Shown here piece by piece: positions 53,529-62,638 of a DNA stretch of 64,000 bases (positions within the stretch are counted from its first letter, which is position 1; each line of letters starts with the position of its first letter). The position numbers and the translations under genes are program-made. Origin of the DNA: Paenibacillus plantarum (GTDB lineage: Bacteria > Bacillota > Bacilli > Paenibacillales > NBRC-103111); contig NZ_WHNY01000028.1 in the NCBI RefSeq assembly GCF_013141695.1, positions 62,001-126,000 of the forward strand. Reading direction: 5' to 3'. The notes below the pieces were generated by a model. It saw only the letters and a list, made by a program, of their open reading frames with translations, ran no database searches and was not told the DNA's origin.

Positions 53529-53750
53529 AGGTTCAATCTTTTCGATGCGCTCACAAATGTCATGCAACCAATCATAATCCCCTGTCAGTGAGGCACAGAG
53601 CGATAAATTTTCTAGTTTTAATCGATTCCATACATAAGTCGCGTTCGCTTCCATGCATAGCATTAATTCCTCTTGTTCGCCTCGAGTTAGCTCTCGGGCT
53701 CTGCGTAGTGTCCATAATTCCGCCATACGTTGATGAACGGCTAACATCAT
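53520..53750 (-). CDS. Small helical protein, DUF7667-like
   Basis: A 76-aa helical protein beginning MMLAVHQRMAELWTLRRAREL and including CMEANATYVWNRLKLENLSLCASL. It resembles a small family found in Paenibacillus (DUF7667), function unknown; the name is from memory of the pattern. I start at the ATG at 53750, with AGGAGG 6 nt upstream. A TATACT -10 at 53789-53794 would place the transcript start at or before 53782, ruling out a longer reading. It is monocistronic with a terminator overlapping the stop. Confidence 0.68.
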   Translation of the reverse strand: MMLAVHQRMAELWTLRRARELTRGEQEELMLCMEANATYVWNRLKLENLSLCASLTGDYDWLHDICERIEKIEPKH

Positions 53751-53854
53751 TCTTAGCCTCCTGCCGGGTGGAGTCGCTTTCATTAACTAGTATAGACAAA
53801 GTTAGGAGACTCGAAACAGTGTCCTACTCTCTTTGTCGTCATGGCTATTTATGT

Positions 53855-53894
53855 TAAAAAGGAAGAAAGCAAGAGAGCTCGTCCACTCTCTTGC
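53855..53894 (-). terminator. Terminator of the 63-aa gene
   Basis: GCAAGAGAG and CTCTCTTGC form a perfect 9-bp stem with an 8-nt loop, followed on the minus strand by TTTCTTCCTTTTT. Confidence 0.82.
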
Positions 53895-53923
53895 TCCTTC
53901 TTGCTTTCAGTTGGGTACGATCA

Positions 53924-54115
53924 TTAAGGGATATGAACCACAGCAATTCTATCGATGGCAACAAAGAAAACCGTACCGTTATTACTTGCTAGAACAACAT
54001 TCCCATGTTCAATACCAAGAAATTTACCTGTATGATTCGGTGTAGTACCTGCGTGAATTGTGATGACCGTACCAAGTCCGATGCGAGACAAAGTAGCAAA
54101 TACGGAGCAACTCAT
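53924..54115 (-). CDS. Small beta-rich protein, DUF2642-like
   Basis: A 63-aa protein with a beta-strand pattern (TVITIHAGTTPNHTGKFLGIEHGNVVLASNNGTVFFVAIDRIAVVHIP). This resembles LSm-like small barrels such as DUF2642 found in spore-coat associated proteins; the similarity is weak. GGGAGGAAAACACA precedes the ATG. It is a single gene with its own terminator, between the 76-aa gene and the DGQHR pair. Confidence 0.62.
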   Translation of the reverse strand: MSCSVFATLSRIGLGTVITIHAGTTPNHTGKFLGIEHGNVVLASNNGTVFFVAIDRIAVVHIP

Positions 54116-54237
54116 TGTGTTTTCCTCCCTTCAAGCTTTATATGATATCGTATGCTAGTTCTTTACTTTTGGTATAGACAAATGAATACTAGGATTCGTA
54201 TATTTTGAGACTAGTAATCTGACGAAAGGTATACAAA

Positions 54238-54288
54238 CGAAAAATAACCCCTTCAGTCTCAATTCTCATTGAGATCGAAAGGGTTATT
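54238..54288 (-). terminator. Terminator of the DGQHR gene pair
   Basis: On the minus strand, AATAACCCTTTC and CTCAAT pair with ATTGAG and GAAGGGGTTATT, then run into TTTTCG, 10 nt after the stop. Confidence 0.85.
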
Positions 54289-54297
54289 GGTTTCTAG

Positions 54298-55473
54298 CTA
54301 TGCAGAGGATACTTCTTCAGAATCACTAGCGGAATCCGTGCCTTCTAGGAAGAATTGCACGAGCTTCGCATGTTTTTTCAACGATTTCTCGTGGATGAGG
54401 TTGATTTTCCCATTGTCCAATGAGCCAAATACATAGATTAACTCTTCATTGTCATGTGACCAATCGAAGCCTTCTAGCAATTGTAAGGACTGCGTCCACT
54501 CATCATTATATTCGCCATTCGGGAATAAGAATCGATTCGCATACAGGGCAATACTTTCCTGAATCACACGGTTCGCGGATGTATATTGTGCCAAACCTGG
54601 CTGCTCTGGCATCATTGGTAGAATCGTATTGAAGAATTGATGCAAGATTTCAACATACGTCGATGGATCATGTCGAATTTTACGCTGCAGTTCATAAGAA
54701 GGCTGCATTCTGCCTGAGAACAGCATCGTCGCCGTTGCATACAACCAGCTGAAGCATGTAAAGTTGCGGTTAAAAGAGGTCAGGTTACTGCGTCTCTCCA
54801 CACCCGCTGCCTTCAGATACACATTGTGATCCACGACCTGCTGAATAACCAGATTAAGCGGATCAATGGAGTCAAAGGAATGACCGAGTTCTTTACTAAC
54901 CAGCTGCACTTTGGAGTTGATATCGCCAAATAACTGCTGCTCTTCTTCCTCCGTTAAGCCGATATAAATTTGCACAGCAAGTTGTGTTTCCATCAGGTCC
55001 AAACGTCTACCCTCAAGTTGATTAATCGTGCCTTCTGTTTCCTCAACTTCTTGCTTAATCTCCGCGTCGTCACTAAACTTCCGTTGCTTAATCTTCAGTA
55101 GAGCCAGCTTCTTCTCGTAGCGTCGTACTTCTTTCTGCATCTGATCATTTACATAACCAAGCGCTAGAATCCGATGTTGCCCGTCAAGAATGGACAGCTT
55201 CGAGCCGTGTCGCAAGAGGAATTCCTTCACTCCTTTGGAGAGTTGGTTCACTTCGCGAAGCGATAAGGTTACAGGACCGAAGAACACATGGTCCAATTCG
55301 CGTTCTTGCAAATAAGTCGAAATCTTCCTGCGCTGCATGTTACTCAGCTTCCGTTGAACCATGGGATCGATCATCGTATAGTTCAGCAGGTCCTGAACGC
55401 GCAAAGCCACAGTCGCGAGACCGAACTTTTCGCAGAAAGGATGGATAGTCATTTTCAGGCGTAATCCTTCCAT
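54298..55473 (-). CDS. DGQHR domain (DndB-like) protein B
   Basis: A 391-aa protein with the DGQHR motif at residues 97-101 (LSILDGQHRILAL) and the second family motif LFGDIN at 181-186. These are features of DndB, the regulator of DNA phosphorothioate systems, and of the ParB/sulfiredoxin-like fold. Between the motifs it has a charged coiled-coil insert (about 108-160). The C-terminus is acidic. No dndA, dndC, dndD or dndE is in the window. It overlaps the upstream paralogue by one base (TAATG) and has AAGGAGG 10 nt upstream, so the two proteins are co-translated and may form a hetero-complex. DNA binding or nucleotide hydrolysis is possible from family knowledge only. Confidence 0.85.
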   Translation of the reverse strand: MEGLRLKMTIHPFCEKFGLATVALRVQDLLNYTMIDPMVQRKLSNMQRRKISTYLQERELDHVFFGPVTLSLREVNQLSKGVKEFLLRHGSKLSILDGQHRILALGYVNDQMQKEVRRYEKKLALLKIKQRKFSDDAEIKQEVEETEGTINQLEGRRLDLMETQLAVQIYIGLTEEEEQQLFGDINSKVQLVSKELGHSFDSIDPLNLVIQQVVDHNVYLKAAGVERRSNLTSFNRNFTCFSWLYATATMLFSGRMQPSYELQRKIRHDPSTYVEILHQFFNTILPMMPEQPGLAQYTSANRVIQESIALYANRFLFPNGEYNDEWTQSLQLLEGFDWSHDNEELIYVFGSLDNGKINLIHEKSLKKHAKLVQFFLEGTDSASDSEEVSSA

Positions 55474-56639
55474 TAGCTCACGTCCTCCTTATTCGCAAAA
55501 CTAGCTTTATAGTCTTCTGCATCACTGATTAGGAATGCATTCTGATCTTGATAGAAGCTCTTAATGTGGTTGTAAGCTTTCATGATACGTGTACGTCTTG
55601 GGAGACGATCCTTCTCTTCTCCAGCATAAATACTATTCCAGTTGACATGTGGCAATATTTTCAAAGCATGCTCAAGTGCATAGCGATTAAAGCTGCCTGT
55701 TTTCGTCGCTTCTTCATGCATGAAGAGGGCTAACGCAATTTGGATATTCTCAGACCACACAATTTCACCCTTGGTCGGTGATGGTAAGTGTGTCAATAAT
55801 CCGTTAAAGTAGCCGCCTGCCAGCGAAATAAGCTCCTGCAAATCTTTATCCGCATACTGATAGTTGTTATTACGAGCAGCAGATTTCATTCGTCCTTCAA
55901 ACAATCCCACTAGAATTTCAATCAACAAATGGTAAGAGAAAAGATACTCCGGCGATTTGCCACGCTCTGAGAACATATCGACAGTTAGCTTCTGCATCGC
56001 AGGCGCTTTCGCTGCTAGCTCTGTAGCTGCCACATGATAGAACCGGCGTTGATCACGAAGGACAGCCAAGTTGCCTCCAAGCTTACGAGGAAGCTTGTTA
56101 ATATCGGAGAACAATTGACGTTCCTGACGCGCATTAATGTCTAGATAGGTCATTGTTGAGATTGGGAACGCATATAAACGGCGAAGCTTTTCCGTAATCT
56201 CATCCATTTTGTCATATTCACGACGATCTTTCGCTCGTGCCATCTGACTTTGCAACGTTTCCATAATCCGTTGGAAAGCTGCCAAGCGATGCTGACCGTC
56301 AACGACATACAATTTCTCAATTGGCTGTAAGCGAAGGGCTTGTTGGTCCTCATCGTAATGTCCTGCGCCTCTTGCTGAGAAAATGATGCCAGGGAAATAG
56401 ATTGGCTGGCGATCTTCCAAATATAAATTCACATAGTCAATTAACTTAGAGAGGTTACGCGGAATGATCGCACGTTGTACTTCTAAATCCACCTCAAAAA
56501 TAGAAAATAGTTTGCTAATAGGTAATGTAGCAGCAATTGTCGCTTGACCGAACGTCTGTCCTAAAATTCCGGGAATCTCTACGTACGATGACGGCTTCTG
56601 TTCAGCTAAAAGCTCTGATAGTGAAGAAATGGCATCCAT
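55473..56639 (-). CDS. DGQHR domain (DndB-like) protein A
   Basis: A 388-aa paralogue of the downstream protein. The DGQHR motif is at 114-118 (LYVVDGQHRLAAF) and LFSDIN at 176-181, followed by KLPRKLGGNLAVL as in DndB-like proteins. The coiled-coil insert between the motifs is shorter (about 125-155). No membrane segment or signal peptide. GAAAGGGGTAAGTAT precedes the ATG. It follows an aminotransferase gene by 88 bp on the same strand with no terminator in between. The A/B pair diverged strongly, which points to distinct roles rather than a recent duplication. Confidence 0.85.
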   Translation of the reverse strand: MDAISSLSELLAEQKPSSYVEIPGILGQTFGQATIAATLPISKLFSIFEVDLEVQRAIIPRNLSKLIDYVNLYLEDRQPIYFPGIIFSARGAGHYDEDQQALRLQPIEKLYVVDGQHRLAAFQRIMETLQSQMARAKDRREYDKMDEITEKLRRLYAFPISTMTYLDINARQERQLFSDINKLPRKLGGNLAVLRDQRRFYHVAATELAAKAPAMQKLTVDMFSERGKSPEYLFSYHLLIEILVGLFEGRMKSAARNNNYQYADKDLQELISLAGGYFNGLLTHLPSPTKGEIVWSENIQIALALFMHEEATKTGSFNRYALEHALKILPHVNWNSIYAGEEKDRLPRRTRIMKAYNHIKSFYQDQNAFLISDAEDYKASFANKEDVS

Positions 56640-56727
56640 ATACTTACCCCTTTCAACGTATAAATTTTCTCAATCTTCTACCTAAATATGTCTCTCATTC
56701 TCCTATTTTTACCAAAATCTCTAACTT

Positions 56728-57903
56728 TCATTCTAAGGACCGAAGCCAATCTCCTATTCGCCTTGCTGCCTCAAGTAATCGAGCTTCTTCTTGCACTAAA
56801 GCAATACGGACAAATCCTTCTCCTTCAGCGCCAAATGCATCGCCAGGAATGACAACTACACCTGTCTGAAACAACATTTCCCGGGAAATTTGTCGAGATG
56901 TCCATCCCTTGGGGATAGGAGCCCAAATAAACATCGTTGCTTTCGGTGGCGGAATGATCCAACCCGCATCATTTAATGCCGAAATAAAAGAATTTCGTCT
57001 TTTCTCATACATACTTGAGACAGAATGATCGCTTTCCATATCTTCTTCTAATGCTGCAATACCTGCTGCTTGTATAGCTCCAAATACACCGTAATCAATA
57101 TTCGATTTCAGCGTCTTGAGCGCCTTAACTGCATCTGCATGACCTGTTAGAAACGCGATGCGACAACCTGCCATATTGAAGCTTTTCGATAAAGAATGGA
57201 ATTCAATAGCAACCTCCTTAGCACCTTCAATCTCCAAAATACTCATGGGCTTATAGCCATCAAAAGCCATTTCGGAATAGGCAAGATCATGTACTATAAG
57301 CAAATCCTGCTTCTTCGCATACGAAATCAAATACTCGAAGAAAGCACGATCTGCAACAGCAGATAACGGATTGCTTGGATAGTTTAGCAAGATGAATTTC
57401 GCCTTAGCAGCCACGTCATCTGGGATGTCCTCTAGTTGGGGTAAAAAATGATTTGCTGCACGCAGCGGTAGTAAATAGGGTTCAACCCCTGCCAAGACAA
57501 GACTTGCCGAATATATAGGATAACCTGGATCAGGGACAATGGCCATATCCCCAGGATCACAGAGAGAAAGCGCTAAGTGAGCAAGCCCATCTTGTGAGCC
57601 CATTAAAGTTAAGATCTCCGTTTCAGGATCGAGCTTGACACCGAATCGATAGTCATACCATTTGGCTACCGCTTCGCGAAAGGCCAAACTTCCTTCGGAT
57701 GTTGGGTAACCGTAATGAACAGGATTACGAACTGCGTCTGCCATTGCTTCCAAAATACGATCTGAGGGAGGCTGGTCAGGACTTCCTATACCTAAATCTA
57801 TGACGTCTACCCCTTGGTTCATAACCTCTCTCTTCCATTCTGCTACTTCCGAAAAAATAGCCGAGCCTAGCTGCTGCAGCCGTCTGGATCCTTTAAATGT
57901 CAT
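56728..57903 (-). CDS. Class I/II aminotransferase, DapL-like
   Basis: A 391-aa PLP aminotransferase of fold type I. The PLP lysine lies in HSLSKSFNMAGCRIAF, and other sites are IDLGIGSPDQPPSDRIL, GYPTSEGSLAFREAVAKWY, LTLMGSQDGLAHLAL, PDPGYPIYSASL, NYPSNPLSAV and the final substrate Arg in GFVRIAL. It is closest to the group annotated as LL-diaminopimelate aminotransferase, but the sequence alone does not fix the substrate. AAGGAAG precedes the ATG. It follows the M50 protease gene by 31 nt. Confidence 0.88.
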   Translation of the reverse strand: MTFKGSRRLQQLGSAIFSEVAEWKREVMNQGVDVIDLGIGSPDQPPSDRILEAMADAVRNPVHYGYPTSEGSLAFREAVAKWYDYRFGVKLDPETEILTLMGSQDGLAHLALSLCDPGDMAIVPDPGYPIYSASLVLAGVEPYLLPLRAANHFLPQLEDIPDDVAAKAKFILLNYPSNPLSAVADRAFFEYLISYAKKQDLLIVHDLAYSEMAFDGYKPMSILEIEGAKEVAIEFHSLSKSFNMAGCRIAFLTGHADAVKALKTLKSNIDYGVFGAIQAAGIAALEEDMESDHSVSSMYEKRRNSFISALNDAGWIIPPPKATMFIWAPIPKGWTSRQISREMLFQTGVVVIPGDAFGAEGEGFVRIALVQEEARLLEAARRIGDWLRSLE

Positions 57904-57934
57904 AGATAGCTTCCTTATTATGTGAAATGTGATG

Positions 57935-59035
57935 TTAGGAAATGATGCCGACCTGATGAACGAGTCTTATCATATAGAGCAAAAATAAAATTAATACCAA
58001 ATAGGAGATCCCAAACTTCCAGCGAGTTTTAACGGGTACTTCATAATAGCTTTCTTGCATCCCTAGTGGGGAGTATTCCACTTGAACCTGAAGACCAAGG
58101 TGCAAGCCATCCTCTTTATTAATGCGTTCTGCTTTTACCAATTGCACTCTCTTAACAATCGCCTGCACAGGCAAGTATGCGTGCCCTTCAAATCCAATCG
58201 CATGCCATGACATAGTCAACGTTTGTCGGCCAGCGCCTGGCCCTTGCAATTCCGAATAGGTGATATAGTCCAAATCACGCGTATGGCTCTCACCTGGGAT
58301 CATATAGCCTTGTTGCAGCAAATGATTGGCTGGAAATTCGAATCGTGTAGCGACAGTTACGCGTTCTTCTTTATGACGATACCGCACATATTTCTTGTAT
58401 AAATCCCATGCAAACATCGCCCAGATGATCAAGAAAATAATCTTACTCGAAAAGTAACTATCGATATAGATTATGATGATGAGCCCGCCAACTAAACCAA
58501 CTAACCATAACCAGCGTGTTACGGCTGTTGAGATTCGTCCGCCGTCCAGGGGATGTATAGGCAGCAAGTTGATCAGATTCAGATAAAAAGCAGCGTAGGC
58601 AACAGAAACGATCACTGCTGAATCCAAATAAACACCTACACCAAAAGCAGCTACGCCTCCGAGCGTCCCCAGAATAGGGCCTCCAATACCTATGAAGGCT
58701 TCTGTGGCTGCATCAGTTGGATTCTTTTTCATCGTGATCAACGCACCGAGGAATGGGATGAAGACTGGTGCCGACACGGGTAACCCCTTGATCTTCGCTG
58801 CAAGCACATGTCCTAACTCATGGATGAGGATCATAAGCACCAGACCAATCGCAAACGGCAACGGCGCCAAGTAAGCGTAAGCCCAAATCGTGATAAACAT
58901 CGAGATGACAGCGCCGCCAACTTTTCCAAACTTCAAAGCGGCAAGCAGCAGCTTGCCTTGTGATAAGAGGACAGCGATGAATCCGCCAATAGCTAGTGGT
59001 GACTTTTTGCGTGTTGGTTTCTGGTTGTCTTCCAC
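57935..59035 (-). CDS. M50 (site-2 protease) family membrane metalloprotease
   Basis: A 366-aa integral membrane protein. The zinc motif HELGH lies in LVLMILIHELGHVLAAKIKGLP and the second motif in NLLPIHPLDGGRIS, both within TM segments, as in S2P-type intramembrane proteases. A long soluble C-terminal region (about 230-340) and one last TM follow; no PDZ or CBS domain is seen. I prefer the GTG at 59035, 8 nt after AAGGGTG and directly behind the upstream stop; an ATG at 59074 has no ribosome-binding site. The substrate is unknown. Confidence 0.85.
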   Translation of the reverse strand: MEDNQKPTRKKSPLAIGGFIAVLLSQGKLLLAALKFGKVGGAVISMFITIWAYAYLAPLPFAIGLVLMILIHELGHVLAAKIKGLPVSAPVFIPFLGALITMKKNPTDAATEAFIGIGGPILGTLGGVAAFGVGVYLDSAVIVSVAYAAFYLNLINLLPIHPLDGGRISTAVTRWLWLVGLVGGLIIIIYIDSYFSSKIIFLIIWAMFAWDLYKKYVRYRHKEERVTVATRFEFPANHLLQQGYMIPGESHTRDLDYITYSELQGPGAGRQTLTMSWHAIGFEGHAYLPVQAIVKRVQLVKAERINKEDGLHLGLQVQVEYSPLGMQESYYEVPVKTRWKFGISYLVLILFLLYMIRLVHQVGIIS

Positions 59036-59042
59036 GTCCCTA

Positions 59043-59408
59043 TCACCCTTTCGCCCAAACATCCTCAAATACATCTTCTTTGAAGCCTACCGTCACTTTA
59101 TGTCCATCCGTTACAATAGGTCGCTTAATTAATCGCCCATTCGAGGCTAGCAAATCAAGCATTTGTTCTTGTGACATACCTGCCAGCTTGTCTTTCAAAT
59201 TCATCTCTTTGTAGACGTCGCCTGATGTATTGAAAAACTTCTTAATCTCAAAGCCACTTAACTGAAGCAAATCTGCTAGTTCCTTCGCTGAAGGCGGCGT
59301 TTCAAATAAAGCGATGGAATCAGTAATCTCAATATCGTGTGCTTTCAGCCACTTTATAGTACTCCTGCAGGTCCCACATTTATCGTAACCATACACTTTA
59401 ACTCCCAC
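59043..59408 (-). CDS. ArsC/Spx-family protein (YusI-like)
   Basis: A 121-aa thioredoxin-fold protein of the ArsC/Spx/YffB family. The N-terminal redox motif is CGTC (YDKCGTCRSTIKWL), and RLIKRPIVTDG is the conserved Arg-Pro loop. It is shorter than, and lacks the C-terminal residues of, true arsenate reductases, and is not Spx itself. The function is unknown, possibly glutathione- or bacillithiol-linked. The start is GTG at 59408 after AAGGAG. Its stop overlaps the ribosome-binding site of the M50 gene. Confidence 0.82.
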   Translation of the reverse strand: MGVKVYGYDKCGTCRSTIKWLKAHDIEITDSIALFETPPSAKELADLLQLSGFEIKKFFNTSGDVYKEMNLKDKLAGMSQEQMLDLLASNGRLIKRPIVTDGHKVTVGFKEDVFEDVWAKG

Positions 59409-59535
59409 GTTGTAATAACTCCTTTATGCCGTATGATGATCAAATAGAACTACTTAAAATTTTGGGCTAATTGCCATGGAAAGTCAAGTAATTGCAAAGA
59501 AAAACCATCCAGAAATTGGAGTGATTTTCGATTTT

Positions 59536-60477
59536 TTACCTTTTATTGGCTAACCATTGCTCAAGATCGGATAAATCGGCAGGTAATGGCGCATTAAATT
59601 CGGTCCATTCCCTTGTACCTGGGTGTACAAAGCCTAGTTTAAACGCATGCAGCGCCTGACGCTCTAATCGATCGCTGGCTTCCAGTTCAGCTGCAACGTC
59701 CCTATACTGTTCCAGTGTGTACATCTTATCCCCTAACAGTGGATGCCCTAAGTGGCGCATATGCACACGAATTTGATGCGTACGCCCAGTTTCAAGCCAA
59801 ATCCGAACGAGTGCGGCTTTCTCGAATTGTTTCACGACCTCATAATGCGTTACAGCAGCATAACCATCAGGGCGAACGATGCGTACATGAGGCTGCTCGG
59901 GATCACGATCAATAGGTTCATTGATCGTCCCTGATGGTAAGGCTACCGTACCCCAAACGAATGCGAGATACTCTTTTTTCACGAGATGCTGAATCATTTG
60001 CTCGGAAATTTGCTGATGTACATAAGGTGTTTTGGCAATGGCGAGGACACCAGATGTTTCTTGATCCAGTCGATGTACCGGACGGAAACGGCACGTAATC
60101 CCCGCTTGCTGCCAGTGATACACGACCCCATTCGCAATCGTATTCACATAATGACCATGCGTTGGATGGACAATGATGCCCGCATCTTTCGCTAGAATGA
60201 GCAAATGCTCATCTTCGTGAAGAATATGCAGTGGAAGATCCTGAGGCAGAATATCCTCGGATTGCTCTTCTTCCATTCGAATTTCGACACGGTCGCCAGC
60301 CTTCACTTTGATATTGATGTACTGCCTTTCCCCGTTAACCGTAATCCCTCGCTCCGTAAGTTTGATGCGGGATAACAATTTGCGTGAGACCATCAATCTT
60401 TTTTGGAGCACCGTTTTGAGGATGAATCCTTCTTCCTCTGACGGGACAATGTATACTAATGGTTCATAGTAGCTCAT
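59536..60477 (-). CDS. RluA-family pseudouridine synthase
   Basis: A 313-aa RNA pseudouridine synthase. An S4-like N-terminal segment (about 18-68; SRKLLSRIKLTERGITVNGE) precedes the catalytic domain with Asp138 in VHRLDQETSGVLAIAKT and RTHQIRVHMRHLGHPLLGD. It converts uridine to pseudouridine in rRNA or tRNA; the target cannot be told. Its ATG overlaps the adenosyltransferase stop (ATGA), so it is translated as the last cistron of the cobalamin operon, an unrelated pathway. Confidence 0.92.
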   Translation of the reverse strand: MSYYEPLVYIVPSEEEGFILKTVLQKRLMVSRKLLSRIKLTERGITVNGERQYINIKVKAGDRVEIRMEEEQSEDILPQDLPLHILHEDEHLLILAKDAGIIVHPTHGHYVNTIANGVVYHWQQAGITCRFRPVHRLDQETSGVLAIAKTPYVHQQISEQMIQHLVKKEYLAFVWGTVALPSGTINEPIDRDPEQPHVRIVRPDGYAAVTHYEVVKQFEKAALVRIWLETGRTHQIRVHMRHLGHPLLGDKMYTLEQYRDVAAELEASDRLERQALHAFKLGFVHPGTREWTEFNAPLPADLSDLEQWLANKR

Positions 60478-61043
60478 GATTTACGTTTAAACACCTCAGC
60501 ACTGCGTATATATTCCACATCTGCAATCCCCTCTCGGAAGTTCGCTGTGCGAGCAATCGTGAAGAAAAAGTCCGACAACCGGTTCAAATATCGGCGCACC
60601 TCGGGATTAATCTCCTGTGTGCGGGCTAGTGTAACGACAAGACGTTCGGCCCTACGGCAAACTGTACGACAAACATGCAAGGTAGAGGATACAGTCCCGC
60701 CTCCAGGCAAAATAAAGCGAGTAATATCTGGCGTTTCGGCATCATATTTATCAATCCAAGTTTCTAACGCTTCTACCATATCTGCCGTTACTTTATAAGG
60801 ACGCAAATCCTGCTTCAGCAGTGCTAGATCTGAACCGCAATCAAACAGCTCATGTTGAACTTGCAGTAAATCAAGCAATAAATCGGGGTATTTCTGCGGA
60901 TCCATGAAACTCATCGCTTGACCTAGAAAGCTATTCAGCTCATCCGTCGTTCCATAGGCCTCGACACGATCATCATCTTTGTCCACACGACCACCAATCA
61001 CACCGGTTTGGCCTGCATCTCCTGTACGTGTATATATTTTCAT
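60474..61043 (-). CDS. ATP:cob(I)alamin adenosyltransferase, PduO type
   Basis: A 189-aa trimeric adenosyltransferase that adds the adenosyl group to cob(I)alamin. Family motifs are YTRTGDAGQTGVIGG at the N-terminus (ATP site), VEAYGTTDELNSFLGQA and the C-terminal RTVCRRAERL and RYLNRLSDFFFTIAR. Its start overlaps the cobQ stop by ATGA. It belongs to the late steps of the cobalamin operon. Confidence 0.95.
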   Translation of the reverse strand: MKIYTRTGDAGQTGVIGGRVDKDDDRVEAYGTTDELNSFLGQAMSFMDPQKYPDLLLDLLQVQHELFDCGSDLALLKQDLRPYKVTADMVEALETWIDKYDAETPDITRFILPGGGTVSSTLHVCRTVCRRAERLVVTLARTQEINPEVRRYLNRLSDFFFTIARTANFREGIADVEYIRSAEVFKRKS

Positions 61044-62638
61044 CTTAGAACTCCTCCCGCCTTCGTAGAATGTGTGACTTCCATCATCTCATAAACTCGC
61101 TTCATATCCAAGTGAGCTCGTACATGGTCAGCTAATCGATCAAATGCCGCTTCTCGGCGTTCCTTATACCGTAGTCCTTCTAAGATTGGGGATAATCCCT
61201 TTTGCAATCGAATCTGGTTCAACCAAGCTCTACGGAAATCATCATTGTGCAAAATACCATGGATGTAAGTTCCCCACACACGGCCATCTAGTGAGACTGC
61301 TCCGTCAGGATGAAGCGAAGTTTCAAGAAGCTCCTCTGAATCGGTGCCTAATTGAGGAGCAATTTGGAAAGGAGGTACGATTTCATGCACATATTGCGTC
61401 CGTCCCATGTGGATTTCATAACCATCGATAACCAAATTAGCAGCGAAAAGCGTACTGACGCCTTGCACCCTTACAGTTCGTTTGTCTGGCGTGAACACCG
61501 TTTCTGTCGGAAGCAGCCCTAAGCCTTCAAGCTCAGCATGCTCTGATTCGTACCTTCCTGGATCCGAGAGTGTGACGCCTAGCATTTGATAACCTGCACA
61601 AATCCCAACAATCCAACCTCTGTCCTCATGAGCAAAAGAAATTAATCGCGCAGCCAGACCCGACTCCTTCAGATAGTGCAAGTCTTCCATCGTATTCTTA
61701 CTTCCTGGAAGTAAAACGACGTCCGGCTCACCCCATTCAGCTAACGAATCGATGTATCGGAAATGTATGTCGGTTTCTTCTTGCAGCGGATCAAAATCCG
61801 TGAAGTTCGAAAGACGAGGCAAGCGAATGACCGCAACGTCCAATTGATCTGAATTCTTTCCTTGTTGGTTCGAAGATCTTCTGCTTAGCGTACGTTTGGA
61901 ATCGAGTGATGCCGAGTCTTCGTCCTCAATGCCAAGCTGCTGCAAATAGGGAATGACGCCAAGAACTGGCTTCCCTGTTCGCTCTTCCAGCCAATCCAAG
62001 CCAGGCTTCAGCAAGCTGACGTCCCCGCGAAATTTATTAATAATAAAGCCTTTCACCCGGTCTCGTTCCTCTGGGGTCAAGATTTCAAGCGTACCCACAA
62101 TCGAAGCAAAAACCCCGCCACGATCAATATCAGCAACCAGCAGAACCGGTGAATCTGCCCAACCGGCTAGACGCATATTGACGATGTCACGATCTTTCAG
62201 ATTGACCTCCGCCGGACTTCCTGCTCCTTCTAGAACGACAATGTCATATGCGCTGCGCAAGCGTTCTAAAGCATCTTTCACGATAACTTCCGCTTTGGGC
62301 AAATAGGACTCTCTATACGCCCTTGCCTCCAAATCGGCATATGGCTTCCCATGAACAACAACTTGAGCCACCATGTCTTGCTTAGGCTTGAGCAGAATCG
62401 GGTTCATATCTGTCGTAGCGACAATTCGGCAAGCATCTGCTTGCACACCTTGCGCTCTGCCAATTTCTTTGCCATCGAACGTAATGTAAGAATTGAGGGA
62501 CATATTTTGCGATTTAAAAGGCGCTGTCTGCCAGCCGTCCCCCACGAAAATACGGCATAAGGCCGCCGTAAGAATACTTTTGCCAACATCAGAAGCAGTG
62601 CCTTGAATCATGAGAACTGCTGACTTTGATTCACTCAT
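61040..62638 (-). CDS. cobQ: Cobyric acid synthase
   Basis: A 532-aa glutamine-dependent amidase (CobQ/CbiP) that amidates four side chains of adenosylcobyrinate diamide. The N-terminal dethiobiotin-synthetase-like domain has a P-loop (MIQGTASDVGKSILTAAL) and the C-terminal class I amidotransferase has the nucleophile Cys in WIVGICAGYQMLG. The ATG at 62638 overlaps the end of cobD by 8 nt. It is the third of four cobalamin genes seen here. Confidence 0.96.
   Translation of the reverse strand: MSESKSAVLMIQGTASDVGKSILTAALCRIFVGDGWQTAPFKSQNMSLNSYITFDGKEIGRAQGVQADACRIVATTDMNPILLKPKQDMVAQVVVHGKPYADLEARAYRESYLPKAEVIVKDALERLRSAYDIVVLEGAGSPAEVNLKDRDIVNMRLAGWADSPVLLVADIDRGGVFASIVGTLEILTPEERDRVKGFIINKFRGDVSLLKPGLDWLEERTGKPVLGVIPYLQQLGIEDEDSASLDSKRTLSRRSSNQQGKNSDQLDVAVIRLPRLSNFTDFDPLQEETDIHFRYIDSLAEWGEPDVVLLPGSKNTMEDLHYLKESGLAARLISFAHEDRGWIVGICAGYQMLGVTLSDPGRYESEHAELEGLGLLPTETVFTPDKRTVRVQGVSTLFAANLVIDGYEIHMGRTQYVHEIVPPFQIAPQLGTDSEELLETSLHPDGAVSLDGRVWGTYIHGILHNDDFRRAWLNQIRLQKGLSPILEGLRYKERREAAFDRLADHVRAHLDMKRVYEMMEVTHSTKAGGVLR

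Noticed and set aside
54298-56639. Complete Dnd phosphorothioation locus
   Set aside because: Only DGQHR-type proteins are present; no cysteine desulfurase, PAPS-reductase-like DndC, DndD ATPase or DndE is seen.
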